Source: Allodiplogaster sudhausi (taxonomy: Eukaryota; Nematoda; Chromadorea; Rhabditida; Diplogasteridae). From it: 64,000 nt of DNA. The notes beneath the pieces were generated by a model. It was given only the letters and a program-made list of their open reading frames with translations, ran no database searches and was not told the origin of the DNA. The stretch spans positions 357,001-421,000 of the forward strand of contig CALZFC010000057.1 of NCBI GenBank assembly GCA_945643635.1, written 5' to 3'. The translations under genes were made by a program, and so were the position numbers. Numbering within the stretch: position 1 is the first letter of the stretch; each line of letters begins with the position of its first letter. Below, in pieces: positions 31,901 to 44,051 of the stretch.

Positions 31901-33039
31901 ATGAGTAAGAAACATTAAGATTGCACGAAAAGTTGGAAAATGCGGATCTGTTAGTTTTGATGCGACCACCTTAGGAAAATCGATACTGTCATTGGTAGGG
32001 AAGCCCTATCCAGATGTAATGGATGTATGTTGTAGAGAATTTTGTCGCGTACTGAAGAGTATTATCCGCATACTGTTCTCGCTGAAAACATTGAAAACAC
32101 AGCGATTCGAATAGTATTCGGTCATTTTCTGACAATGGCTGAAAAATCGAAAAATGCGTTTTTTTCATGGAAGATGATAATTTTATGAAATTTTGATAAG
32201 GAGCTTTTTTGTAAAGAAGCACATGCTCAATCGAATGAAATGGTTCATTTTATGTTTAAACAAGAATTTAACTTCTTTTCACGCATTCCTTGAATCCTAC
32301 ATATCCGAGGTACCCATATTTGAGCCTATTTTCCACCCCTTAGGGGTAGTGCACACGAAGCGAAAAGAATATATGTTATAAAAATTTTAATGCTCTACAT
32401 TTTGAGATATAAGATGAGTGTAAGGTACAAATTCAAATATTAAAAGTAATTTTTCGATGTGAAAAAATAGTTAACTGAAAGACATCTGGGCTGATTTTGT
32501 TCAGAATCCAACGTTGATTCCGTTAAAAAAAAGAAAATAGAAAAATATTGATATTAAAGAAAGTTATGGGGACTTCAACTTTTTCCATACATTTGCATGC
32601 CCAGACAAGGAAAAAAATTTTATAACAAAATTGACCTTCTAATTTTCTTCATAGCGCGCATGGGTACCCCAAATTAAATTTTGGATAACCACAGAAATTT
32701 TTGCCCCGGGGCAGGCTCCCACTGAGGACTGCTTGATCCTAACAGAGAGGCTCTCTTAAATATATTAGAGTAATGCGATGATCAAAGAGCTGCAACGTCG
32801 GAGTGGATCTGTAAATTTGGAGTGATTTGCACTGCCCTCTTTTGTCTCTTTTTTTCTTTAACCAGAGCTCTTTTTAGATAATTCGATCGTCAACAAGGGC
32901 CGCAGACGAAATGCGTGCAGTGCTATTTCGAGGCATGATTCGTTCCATCCTTTCTCTTGTAAACGGCTGAGGAGTTCATTCGTAGGATTTACAAATTAAT
33001 GTGCGACAGTTAATTAAAGTGCTGTATGAAAGAAAATGA
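31901..33039. other. Non-coding arm sequence
   Basis: No exon recognised. The short open frames here are mirrored exactly in the right arm and lack splice or domain support. Confidence 0.35.
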
Positions 33040-33075
33040 AAACTCATCTCTTCATTTGCTGCTTCCGAAAATCCG

Positions 33076-35313
33076 ATGTCAACTCTGGCGAACCCTCTGG
33101 ACCCTCGTCACTTCTCGCAGTCAAAGCGGGGAAACTGGTCGCTCTTTGACCATTCCGGCCTGCCCGATGCTTGCGTGGTTGTCCTTGGAGTCAAGTGGGG
33201 GGGGGGGGGGGGAGAGCAGTGGACCTACACACTCAGCGCATCGGTAAACAAATCTTGTTGCGCTGAACATCTACATTTTTCTATTAATTTTTTTTCTCAC
33301 TACGTACTACATATCTCTTTTTGATAAGTGTTTGGCGGAAAAATATTTACTTTTCTAACTTCAGCTTCTGTCGATATACTCGGAAACACTGCGAACGGAA
33401 ATTGGAGAGCCTGAAGAAGGGAATCGGAGTATCCTATTCCTAACCGAGGACCCGGATATCTTCGAGGACTTCCTGGATGTCATCTATCCACCTCACAAGA
33501 AGGCGGACAGTCATCGACATATTTGGAATTGATGAGACGTTCTCATTTCAGGATTCTCATATTATTAGGATCACTTATCGTTCTCGTCTGAATAAGATCT
33601 GGGAGTAAAAATTAATGAAATAATGTTCGAGAAAGTGATCCGTCTGTGCACTTAAATTTAAACTTAATCTTAATAGCACTTAATAGTTTATTATGGAGCA
33701 GCATTTGTTTCTGGTTTGAAAAAGTTAACCTTTTTCACCAGAAAAGTTTAATTTATGGTCCAAAAAATGCAATGCATTTCAAATACCGTATTTTCTCTAT
33801 TAGTGCCCCACCCTTTTTCTAGAACCCCCCCTCTAATCGTCCCCCCCCCACCTAAGGTCATTGAAAAATAGTATTGACTCCCCCCTGTCCAATAGTGCCC
33901 CCTTAATAGTCTAATATCTCGGCTCACGACGTACCTCGAATGAATCCAGGAGGCATGAGATGCTCTTCCCAATGAACTTATTGCAAATTCATTCAAAATC
34001 TCCCGTAAAATGGATATTCGAGTGATCATTCCATTGAATTCGAGCTAAGATTCTTCTTTTTTTGAAAGTAAAATGTTGTTATCAAACTTTTTGTCAATCA
34101 CATTGAAAAATAGTACCCCTCATTCCAATAGAACCCCCCCCCCCCCCCTCTAATAGTGCCCCCTCTCGCAAGGGCATTGAAAAATAGTGTCCCCCGGGGC
34201 ACTAATAGAGAAAATAAAGTAATCACAATTTTGTGTTTTGAAGTAGATTTTTTTTAAATATAAAAAAATCAGATTATTTGAGGTTGTTCTGATTGCGGTT
34301 TACGTGTCCTTCCTCGCCTCGCCCTTGCCTACCGTCTCAAGTCCCCATTTGCTATTGGCACCTTCGAGGATGCGATTGTGAACAGCTGGAGGATGCAGAC
34401 GATTATCAAGGTTTCATTTAGTTTGTTAATTTTGTTGTTGTTATAAAATAGGTATTTGAACCCATGTTCACTCATTTTAATAGTACGGCAATGCTTTCAG
34501 TCTAGAACATTATGCTCCAAAATGAGGTATACGGTTCGGCTAAAAAAAAAAGGTTTTTTTTTCAAATTTGAATCAACCGGGTGACTCGTCATAAAGCTTC
34601 AGGTAAAAGGGTGTATGCTCTTTTTCGGACCTACTTTTTTATCCTGATTTAGAGCGAAGGCGAACAGTCGCTCCTTGCTCTCCTGCAACTTCAACTCGAC
34701 CAGGAAGTTTTCAACGATCGTGCTGTGTGTGAACTTCAATTCAATCCAATTCGTTTATCGCACATTCCAAAAATATGAAATACATAAATATAAATACTGA
34801 TGTACAGTGAAGATATACACCCATTCATCCAAATAGTACTATCCATAACAATTTTGCCATTTGGGTGATATGACTATTTGTCGCCTTTTTATTTTATCAA
34901 AAATATTTTTTAAAAGAAGCATAGATGCAATAAAAAAAATTATCACTCAATTTTCGCAGTAATTTGCAGTTAGAAATGACGAGAGAATAAAAGAATGACC
35001 GCAACAATAGCGACATGGACATTTTAAGCTTGAGCAAATGCATACGACGGTGGTTTAATATTTGCAGCCAACTTTCCTGTTGGATTGGTCGTCGAAGAAG
35101 GAGTTCGAAAGTGCAAATGGCACTGAGATGAGCCGCCAACTGGATGAAGTCATCACTGCCTTCTACAAAGACGGCATGATAATTTCCGTCACAACAGTTT
35201 CCGAAAAAATAATTTATCTTCAGGCGAGTGAAGAAATTTTTTACCATTCTCATTTATTGATATGTGTAGATATATCAAAAAGAACAGAGTTCCTAGACAA
35301 GTTCCCTGATTGA
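33076..35313 (+). CDS. BTB-domain protein gene (left arm plus spacer)
   Basis: Exons 33076-33243, 33365-33509, 34283-34410 and 35068-35313 join in phase (687 nt, 228 residues). The product reads GNWSLFDHSGLPDACVVVLG, a Gly run from a 16-G tract, QWTYTLSAS, LLSIYSETLRTEIGEPEEGN, FLTEDPDIFEDFLDVIYPPH, then VLPRLALAYRLKSPFAIGTF. This matches the BTB/POZ fold (FD.sg.pDvvvvv, yS.tl, F..fLdviYpp, LAyr). BTB proteins are usually adaptors for cullin-3 ligases. The last exon (PTFLLDWSSKKEFESANGTE) lies in the palindrome spacer. A 99-nt phase-0 exon expected between the last two (FTHSTIVENFLVELKLQESK) is present only in inverted orientation at 34733-34635. The start at 33076 is not certain because no clear acceptor or promoter is visible. 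Confidence 0.65.
33784..34221. mobile_element. ACCGTATTTTCTC MITE in BTB gene intron
   Basis: Complete 438-bp copy, from TACCGTATTTTCTCTATTAG to GGCACTAATAGAGAAAATAA; the last bases of the right end are mutated. It carries the same internal phrases as the 1.8- and 3.8-kb copies. Confidence 0.8.
34635..34733 (-). other. BTB/BACK-type exon in inverted orientation (left arm)
   Basis: A 33-codon phase-0 exon (STIVENFLVELKLQESKERL, FAFALNQDKK) with donor GTAGGT on the minus strand. It resembles the helical segment following BTB domains, but points opposite to the flanking BTB exons. Confidence 0.5.
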
Positions 35314-35472
35314 CACCATTATTAATAGAGTAAGGAGAAGTAGACTATTCGCTAGAAATGAATCAAAGAATCGTAAAGGACTGCCAGATATACCGAACTT
35401 GGAAAGCATATAGAGGAGATGGGATAGGGCACTGAATCGAAGGCCTTTGTATCAATTACTTTACAAAAGTCA
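35250..35472 (-). pseudogene. Non-LTR retrotransposon reverse transcriptase fragment
   Basis: Minus-strand frames read KVIDTKAFDSVPYPISSI (RT motif A), then, after a frameshift, LSKFGISGSPLRFFDSFLAN, then NQGTCLGTLFFLIYLHIS (compare PQG.vLGpLLFLIYiND). Order and spacing fit LINE RT. It begins at the palindrome spacer/right-arm junction and overlaps the end of the BTB terminal exon frame. Confidence 0.75.
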
Positions 35473-35609
35473 TATCACCCAAATGGCAAAATTGTTATGG
35501 ATAGTACTATTTGGATGAATGGGTGTATATCTTCACTGTACATCAGTATTTATATTTATGTATTTCATATTTTTGGAATGTGCGATAAACGAATTGGATT
35601 GAATTGAAG

Positions 35610-35708
35610 TTCACACACAGCACGATCGTTGAAAACTTCCTGGTCGAGTTGAAGTTGCAGGAGAGCAAGGAGCGACTGTTCGCCTTCGCTCTAAATCAGG
35701 ATAAAAAA
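35610..35708 (+). other. BTB/BACK-type exon, right-arm copy
   Basis: Mirror of 34635-34733, here on the plus strand, downstream of the spacer exon. Acceptor TTGAAG, donor GTAGGT, phase 0 at both ends. Confidence 0.5.
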
Positions 35709-35932
35709 GTAGGTCCGAAAAAGAGCATACACCCTTTTACCTGAAGCTTTATGACGAGTCACCCGGTTGATTCAAATTTGAAAAAAAAAACCTTTTTTTT
35801 TAGCCGAACCGTATACCTCATTTTGGAGCATAATGTTCTAGACTGAAAGCATTGCCGTACTATTAAAATGAGTGAACATGGGTTCAAATACCTATTTTAT
35901 AACAACAACAAAATTAACAAACTAAATGAAAC

Positions 35933-37265
35933 CTTGATAATCGTCTGCATCCTCCAGCTGTTCACAATCGCATCCTCGAAGGTGCCAATAGCAAATGGGG
36001 ACTTGAGACGGTAGGCAAGGGCGAGGCGAGGAAGGACACGTAAACCGCAATCAGAACAACCTCAAATAATCTGATTTTTTTATATGTAAAAAAAATCTAC
36101 TTCAAAACACAAAATTGTGATTACTTTATTTTCTCTATTAGTGCCCCGGGGGACACTATTTTTCAATGCCCTTGCGAGAGGGGGGCACTATTAGAGGGGG
36201 GGGGGGTTCTATTGGAATGAGGGGTACTATTTTTCAATGTGATTGACAAAAAGTTTGATAACAACATTTTACTTTCAAAAAAAGAAGAATCTTAGCTCGA
36301 ATTCAATGGAATGATCACTCGAATATCCATTTTACGGGAGATTTTGAATGAATTTGCAATAAGTTCATTGGGAAGAGCATCTCATGCCTCCTGGATTCAT
36401 TCGAGGTACGTCGTGAGCCGAGATATTAGACTATTAAGGGGGCACTATTGGACAGGGGGGAGTCAATACTATTTTTCAATGACCTTAGGTGGGGGGGGGA
36501 CGATTAGAGGGGGGTTCTAGAAAAAGGGTGGGGCACTAATAGAGAAAATACGGTATTTGAAATGCATTGCATTTTTTGGACCATAAATTAAACTTTTCTG
36601 GTGAAAAAGGTTAACTTTTTCAAACCAGAAACAAATGCTGCTCCATAATAAACTATTAAGTGCTATTAAGATTAAGTTTAAATTTAAGTGCACAGACGGA
36701 TCACTTTCTCGAACATTATTTCATTAATTTTTACTCCCAGATCTTATTCAGACGAGAACGATAAGTGATCCTAATAATATGAGAATCCTGAAATGAGAAC
36801 GTCTCATCAATTCCAAATATGTCGCTGACTGTCCGCCTTCTTGTGAGGTGGATAGATGACATCCAGGAAGTCCTCGAAGATATCCGGGTCCTCGGTTAGG
36901 AATAGGATACTCCGATTCCCTTCTTCAGGCTCTCCAATTTCCGTTCGCAGTGTTTCCGAGTATATCGACAGAAGCTGAAGTTAGAAAAGTAAATATTTTT
37001 CCGCCAAACACTTATCAAAAAGAGATATGTAGTACGTAGTGAGAAAAAAAATTAATAGAAAAATGTAGATGTTCAGCGCAACAAGATTTGTTTACCGATG
37101 CGCTGAGTGTGTAGGTCCACTGCTCTCCCCCCCCCCCCCCCCTCACTTGACTCCAAGGACAACCACGCAAGCATCGGGCAGGCCGGAATGGTCAAAGAGC
37201 GACCAGTTTCCCCGCTTTGACTGCGAGAAGTGACGAGGGTCCAGAGGGTTCGCCAGAGTTGACAT
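35933..37265 (-). pseudogene. BTB-domain gene, right-arm copy
   Basis: Mirror exons 37265-37096, 36974-36830 and 36060-35933. The first exon reads AAG TGA where the left arm has AAG TGG before the G-run, a nonsense codon. The run also differs in length (170 versus 168 nt exon), so the frame is lost. The spacer exon present on the left is not available in this orientation. Confidence 0.6.
36123..36555. mobile_element. ACCGTATTTTCTC MITE, right-arm copy
   Basis: Mirror of 33784-34221 with a slightly different G-run length. Confidence 0.8.
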
Positions 37266-39285
37266 CGGATTTTCGGAAGCAGCAAATGAAGAGATGAGTT
37301 TTCATTTTCTTTCATACAGCACTTTAATTAACTGTCGCACATTAATTTGTAAATCCTACGAATGAACTCCTCAGCCGTTTACAAGAGAAAGGATGGAACG
37401 AATCATGCCTCGAAATAGCACTGCACGCATTTCGTCTGCGGCCCTTGTTGACGATCGAATTATCTAAAAAGAGCTCTGGTTAAAGAAAAAAAGAGACAAA
37501 AGAGGGCAGTGCAAATCACTCCAAATTTACAGATCCACTCCGACGTTGCAGCTCTTTGATCATCGCATTACTCTAATATATTTAAGAGAGCCTCTCTGTT
37601 AGGATCAAGCAGTCCTCAGTGGGAGCCTGCCCCGGGGCAAAAATTTCTGTGGTTATCCAAAATTTAATTTGGGGTACCCATGCGCGCTATGAAGAAAATT
37701 AGAAGGTCAATTTTGTTATAAAATTTTTTTCCTTGTCTGGGCATGCAAATGTATGGAAAAAGTTGAAGTCCCCATAACTTTCTTTAATATCAATATTTTT
37801 CTATTTTCTTTTTTTTAACGGAATCAACGTTGGATTCTGAACAAAATCAGCCCAGATGTCTTTCAGTTAACTATTTTTTCACATCGAAAAATTACTTTTA
37901 ATATTTGAATTTGACGGTTAAGTACCTTACACTCATCTTATATCTCAAAATGTAGAGCATTAAAATTTTTATAACATATATTCTTTTCGCTTCGTGTGCA
38001 CTACCCCTAAGGGGTGGAAAATAGGCTCAAATATGGGTACCTCGGATATGTAGGATTCAAGGAATGCGTGAAAAGAAGTTAAATTCTTGTTTAAACATAA
38101 AATGAACCATTTCATTCGATTGAGCATGTGCTTCTTTACAAAAAAGCTCCTTATCAAAATTTCATAAAATTATCATCTTCCATGAAAAAAACGCATTTTT
38201 CGATTTTTCAGCCATTGTCAGAAAATGACCGAATACTATTCGAATCGCTGTGTTTTCAATGTTTTCAGCGAGAACAGTATGCGGATAATACTCTTCAGTA
38301 CGCGACAAAATTCTCTACAACATACATCCATTACATCTGGATAGGGCTTCCCTACCAATGACAGTATCGATTTTCCTAAGGTGGTCGCATCAAAACTAAC
38401 AGATCCGCATTTTCCAACTTTTCGTGCAATCTTAATGTTTCTTACTCATCCAATGCATCATTCTGCTCCACGAAGCACACAAAGGTCAGAACCGATGTTT
38501 GTTTTACAGATCTCCCGTGGTAAAAGCCCGCAAAAGGGTTTGCACGCGCGCGGCTTCGAACCTGGGACCCATGACTTTCGACGTGCACAACCACATTGGC
38601 TAGAATTTATTTATTTATTTATTTATTCAATACATCACTAAGATGTGGCGACATTAAGAGATTGAGAACGAGAAGATTGCAAGATACAAGTATTGCGTTT
38701 TGAAGAAAAATGTAATGCAATAATCGGTGGAAAGGAAGAAGAAGAAGAAGAAGAAGAAGAATAACAAATTGTAGGAAAGATCTATTGTAAATTGATGAAG
38801 AGCGGGGGAGGGTTGGGGGGGGGGTTGATGCAGCCAGCAGCAGATCTCCTCGACACCGTACTGGGGTTGGCAGGTTCCCAGTGTGGTATGTATGCGGGGT
38901 GCGCGACGTCCCGAGGAGGTGACCAGGCTCCAGTGACATACGTGTGCGAGCAGTGCACATCTCAGCATCGAGGGAAAACTAACTGAATGCCGATGCCTTT
39001 GATCTTCCCATTCATAACGACATATGCAAATGCATTGACTGCATGTTTACCATGAATCATCGTTCTGCTCTTTCCACCATCCACAATCATAAGGTGACGT
39101 TAGGATGAGATGCGGCGAGAAAAGTAGAGGAGACAGAGAGACGGCAAGGAGAAAATTAGTAAGCGCTGGTTAGAGAAGGTGATAGCAGAAAGAGAAAGAC
39201 AAAGGTCAAATGGACAAACACAATGTTGCGTGAGTGGGCAAAGTTGGCAAGAGATTAGAACAGAGAGAGCGAAGAATATAGAGAG

Positions 39286-39330
<45 letters not shown>

Positions 39331-40270
39331 AGAGGACTTCTGCCCGTGATAAAATGCGCGATCGTAATCATTGCTGAGCATCTTCCAACATGTGACCGAA
39401 TGCACGAGTTGCATCAGCCTTTATTTTCCCTGTCCACTACAACGTAGCAGCAGCATGGCCTTAGTTTTGTCGCAAAAATCTGTCTGAACTGACAACACAA
39501 AATCATCTAAAGTACGGTATTTACATAAGTCTTAACTCCCTTTACCTTTTCAAACGAGAACTGAGTATCGGCGTAGCAGTCCAAAATGACTTGCAAAATT
39601 TGCAACGTGAGTGTGGCGTCGGCATCCGATTCGATCCTATCTTTCTGCGGGTTGCGCGACAAGCTTTATTTGACGATCGAACACGGAGAGATCGAGAAGG
39701 TGCTCGCCAATCGGGCCGAAAGAAACAATTGTACGGTTAGATTTTCAAAACAGCTTTAAACAAACTCATGTATAACAACCTCCGAGCAGCTCGAGCCGTC
39801 CGTGACGAGCCACTAAATTTTCGGGATATTGATATCACAGAAGGTATACAAACATATTCAGCACTTTTTTCGCTTATAGCGATACGAGAGAGTGTGCAGA
39901 AGTCATAAATACCTACAGAATCCTATGAATATTTTTCTCCGGCCGATATGTCCTGGCTCATGCATGCAGCGCTCATCTAAATTCTTGCAAAAAACTTGTG
40001 TTTTTTTGCAAATTTTTTGTTTACAAATTAGATGAAAGGTAACAAACAAAAATTCAATTTAAAAGGTAAGAATAAACGAAGGGCCGCCAGTCTCCTTCTC
40101 GACGAGTGTAGAGACGAAATTGATGACGATGAATTGATGATGGTGGATATGGGTTGATAATTTTGATCTTTATTAAATGTTCCATGACCAGGTGTCTTAT
40201 TGGAATCATCATGGAAAGCTAGGAAAATAACCATGGATCCTTACATACATTCACTCGCAGTATTCTATAT
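37266..40270. other. Right-arm mirror of the 30.1-33.0 kb segment
   Basis: Holds inverted copies of the SINE-like sequence, the LINE 3' end (about 38,600-38,960), repeat R1 (39,030-39,330) and the candidate exon near 39,545-39,645. No further gene. Confidence 0.6.
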
Positions 40271-40436
40271 GAAGTCCCCGAGTATGTCTGAGGAAAGGGA
40301 AATTAGTAAATTGCATATGTGCATAGAACTCAAAATTTTTAGAGAAGTTAAGATAAGAATAATTGTAAAAGTTGAATCTTCTTTATATCTAACTTCACGC
40401 ATTAGCGCAATTTGTAAAACAAATCCTCTAACTGAC

Positions 40437-41051
40437 TCTTCCCGTGTCGACCAAATCGAAGACGTGCCTCGCGATTTCGTCGAAAGCCACCACGTGGACC
40501 TTCTCACCCCAGTTAAAAATGCGGTAGAGAATACTGCTGTAATTTCCTCAGGGCAGAGGGATTTTTGTGACTTCGTGATACTTGCAATCGATGTTTCTAG
40601 CTCAGCCTGATAAGGCGAAAAAAAACTAGGCATTATTCAGTGGCTCCTTTAACCAGTTTTAAAAATAGATTCATGTCAACGTTTTAATTTATAAAAAAAA
40701 GAAAGAATTGTTTATTCTTCTTCATTATACCGGTCCTGGACCGTAAAATTGAAGACGGCATCCTTGTTTACTGCTGTGCGGAGCTCGTCGTTTTTCTCGA
40801 TGACAACAGCGCGGATTACATTTATTCTATCGCGTCTAAAATTTTATTATCTTATCTCAAACCATTTCTATTCCTCTTTCTATCTCTCTCTCTCCCTCTC
40901 TCGTTGCCCACTCTCTCTCTCTCTCTGTCTGTCTCTCTAGAGCGAGAGAGAGAGTGCTAGAAAAAAAGTTGTTGACAGAGAGAGAGAGTGATTGTTAAAA
41001 GTACCTTGCGAGATGAAGTTGACCAACGGGTCCTTTGAGCAGCTCCGCCAT
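40437..41051 (-). pseudogene. RPA1-like gene fragment, truncated at palindrome edge
   Basis: Three minus-strand exons match the first three of the RPA1-like gene at 48.9 kb: 41051-41005 (MAELLKGPVGQLHLA), 40835-40731 (NVIRAVVIEKNDELRTAVNK, AVFNFTVQDR) and about 40511-40437 (WGEKVHVVAFDEIARHVFDL). Exons 1 and 3 have nearly the same length as the homologs. The acceptor before exon 3 reads TTTTTAAC instead of TTTTTAG, so normal splicing is lost. Exon 4 would be expected about 167 bp further on, exactly where palindrome 1 begins (40270). It is therefore a 5' fragment of a single-stranded-DNA-binding OB-fold protein gene. Confidence 0.75.
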
Positions 41052-42039
41052 ACTGCAAATGTAACGTCGAATTATGTGCATGACAATTGACAATTGTCGC
41101 AAATGTATGTATATTTATCTCGAGTCACTGTTAAAGGAAGACGAAACTTGAAGGAAATCTATTTGAAAAAGGCAAAAAAGGCGCGAACGCAAGAATGAGC
41201 TTTGGCTGCTTTTTCACAAAGCTTCAACAAAAGATTGTCAAAAGAAACAACGAATGGCCCGCTTCGGGAAGGATGATACGTGCGACAGGCAGGTCAGCGA
41301 ATCGGGAAGAAAAGGGCGAGAGGAGGAGGAGGGAGGGGAGGGGGGGGGGTAAGAAAGAGAGAGAGAGAGAGAGAGAGAAGAGAGGGAGAGAACATTAAGA
41401 AAAGACAGAGCAAGAGAGAGAGAGATATTGAGAGAGAGAGGATGAATTGAGAGCGAGATGGAGATCACAGCGAGAGAGAGTGAGAAAGGGAGAAGAAAGA
41501 CAAGTATAAATTGCAGAAGAGAGAATCCGTTTGCAGTAAAGAATTGTTACACATTTATCTTGAGAGTTCTTGGCCATAAAATAGTCCAAGGAGTTGAGAA
41601 AATTATTAAAATAGAGAGAATGAGAGGTGCTGATGGAAAGCGAGAAAGAAGAAAAAAGAGATAGTGAGACAGAAAGAGAGTGGAGTGAAATAAAAAGAGA
41701 AGTGTGGAGAGAGAGAGAGTGAGAAGAAGGGCGAGAGGATAAGAGAGGGATATAGAGATTGAGAGAGAGATAGAGAGAGCGAGAGAGAGTGTGGAAAAGA
41801 AAGGAAGAGAGAGAGGGGGAAGAGAACAGATTGAGAGAAGAGAGAGAGAGAGAGATACATTTCTGAATCACGAATGGCCCCAGAGCGACGATCAGTAGGC
41901 TAATGGAAGAATTGCTTTGGGATATAATGAAAAGATCTGATTCAATAGATCAGACGGTTTTTAGTTTAATACATACTTCCTCAATTTTTCATGAATTTAT
42001 TGTGTTTTTTGGCAAAGGAAAAACTGGCCCTCCTCTCCT
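41052..42039. other. Intergenic, GA-rich
   Basis: A GA-rich region at 41,300-41,860 dominates. No gene is supported. Confidence 0.5.
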
Positions 42040-42817
42040 CTAACAACGGACGTCTTTCGGCGGGGTGTGGCAAACCACAACATATTATACATCATTCGAA
42101 AGCTCTCAATGAGCTGGTAACGTTTTTGATGTTTATAGCTGCAGAAGAGAGCGCTTGAACGTGACCAACTTTTCGCTGACCCTTAAAATTAACATTTTCA
42201 CTATTTTTGCTAGCTTTATCAACTCTAAAATTGATGTATACGTGACAGTAGGCCATATCAAACCAAAAAACTTAATTTCTGATCATTTTTAGAAAGACAA
42301 TTTTTTGGCCCTTTTTCACCAAAGTGGTCCCCTCCTTTGGAGAAAAATTAACTGTTTTGTATGGAGAAAAAGCAGTAATTTTTCGTGAAAAGATTTTTGG
42401 GCCTTATGCCACCAATTCCCCTTTCTCGAGTCATTTTTAACATGAAGAATAGTAGTTGACATATTAAATCACGCTGTAAAATCTTCATAATCTCAAAATA
42501 GTCCATCTATCTCAAAAACGTTCATTTTTTTTGCCTTAAACTGCATTATTTCTACCTAATCTTGTTTATCTGAAAGAGCAAGTCGCTTACATTCCGCATA
42601 AAAAAATCCCGTTCCATTTCTTAACTTTTGCGGCTGCTGGCGCCTGGTCTGGAAGGGGCCTCTACCAATCCAGGGCCCTTCCAGACCCTGTGCTTCAGTT
42701 TTTCCAGCGCTCTCTTCTGCAGCTATAAACATCAAATACGTTACCAGCTCGTTGAGAGCTTTCGAATGATGTATGTTGTGGTTTGCCTCACCCCGCCGAA
42801 AGACTTCCCTTGTTAGG
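42040..42817. mobile_element. MITE with ~120-bp terminal inverted repeats
   Basis: 42040-42165 and the reverse complement of 42700-42817 share CTAACAA, GTCTTTCGGCGGGGTG, TCATTCGAAAGCTCTCAA and GATGTTTATAGCTGCAGAAG. The 535-bp interior is non-coding and includes a hairpin, GGTCTGGAAGGGGCC against GGGCCCTTCCAGACC, near 42,648-42,690. No clear target duplication is seen. Confidence 0.7.
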
Positions 42818-43019
42818 TGTATACACGAAGGGAATGTCCGGAGAGAAATAATCCAATGAAACGAAGCAGGTAGCCAGAGATGCCATAAGCTTCAAGTTTA
42901 GATAAGAATTAACTGATAAGAACTGAGTCGAAAGCCCTAATTTGGCTTCTTGTCTTGTACGATTCACTCAGTGTTCCCAAAAGATGGAAAAGTTCGAAAC
43001 ATCGGGCTCATTCTTCCAA

Positions 43020-43050
<31 letters not shown>

Positions 43051-43109
43051 GAGAGAGATAGGGAGAGAGCGGGACCAGGTAGGCGGGAAAGTAGGAGCGG
43101 GAGAGAGAG

Positions 43110-43149
<40 letters not shown>

Positions 43150-43666
43150 TGAGTCAGATTCGACTGTTCGTTCTAGCACGGCGATTTGGGAGGGTAGAAA
43201 AGAGAGGGGGAGGTTAGAAAAGGTGTGTGTGAGAGAGAGGTGCAAGGCAGCGAGAGAATGCAAAAGAAGGTAGATATATGGGTGCTGACATTGAATGCAT
43301 AAGGAATCTATAAGGAATAAAGACAGGAATAAAATAGTGCAGGGAGAAATGATATTTCTTACTCCACAATTTTATCGACAGTTTGAGATAATGAGTATTC
43401 TGGACGATCTAAACGTGGTGTACTTTCAGAAAACCTTCACATGAGAAGGATATAATGAAAGGGTGAAGAGAGGGTGTTTCCTGGCACTTTCGAAAATGCG
43501 CCATCAAATCACAGCCGAAGCTGGGAAAGTGAGAGATCGTTAAGATCTGAGAGCAACCGGACAGCAGAGATTGACAAAGAGAGCGCAGGGGCGTTAGTTA
43601 GACAAAAGCGTTTATATGACTGGAAAAGTTCGAAACATCATGTTCTTTTCATTCTAAGATAAAGGT

Positions 43667-43706
<40 letters not shown>

Positions 43707-43826
43707 TGAAAGAGAGGGCGTGAGTCAGATAGGGCTGTTCGTTCTGGCTCGGCGATTTCTTTCGTTCTCTTGCACATTAAACTGCCAATGTCTCCTCAAC
43801 TGTTTGCTGGCCTCGAGAGAAGGCTA
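42818..43826. repeat. Dispersed repeat R2, three tandem-like partial copies
   Basis: GGAAAAGTTCGAAACAT recurs near 42,987, 43,621 and 43,865, each followed by (GA)n. GTGAGTCAGAT with CTGTTCGTTCTGGCTCGGCG recurs at 43,150, 43,720 and, inverted, near 47,255. AACTGATAAGAACTGAGTC near 42,910 is shared with 48,120. Confidence 0.55.
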
Positions 43827-44051
43827 TCAGTGTTATCTGTCACCCAAAAGTGTCGATGTGGATGGAAAAGTTCGAAACATGATGGATACCCATTCTTCCA
43901 AAGAGAAAGGTTGCGAAAGAGAGAAAACATCATCACTCTGCCATGGCTGGAATGGGTTGCGTTGCGTAAGCGTAGCGGTTTGAACATTTTTGATTGGAGC
44001 TCGCAGTCGCTGCTTCCGCCGTTGGTCATCTCCTGCGTGGTGTTGCTGTAG

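Larger units (their letters stand above)
30087..34875 (+). repeat. Palindrome 1, left arm
   Basis: Reverse complement of 35468-40270. Outer edge: ATATAGAATACTGC at 30087 against GCAGTATTCTATAT ending 40270. Inner edge: GGGTGATATGACT ending 34875 against AGTCATATCACCC from 35468. Coordinate sums drift from 70,357 (outside) to 70,343 (inside), showing about 14 bp of net indels, including a (CT)n length change and a 9-bp insertion in the right arm near 37,915. Confidence 0.95.
35468..40270 (-). repeat. Palindrome 1, right arm
   Basis: Inverted copy of 30087-34875. It is nearly identical, with scattered substitutions (for example at 36,825 and 39,957) and small indels. The 592-bp spacer at 34876-35467 is single copy. 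Confidence 0.95.

Noticed and set aside
33748..34029. 93-residue minus-strand ORF and its mirror at 36311-36520
   Set aside because: It lies entirely inside the ACCGTATTTTCTC MITE, has no similarity to a transposase, and changes length with G-run differences.
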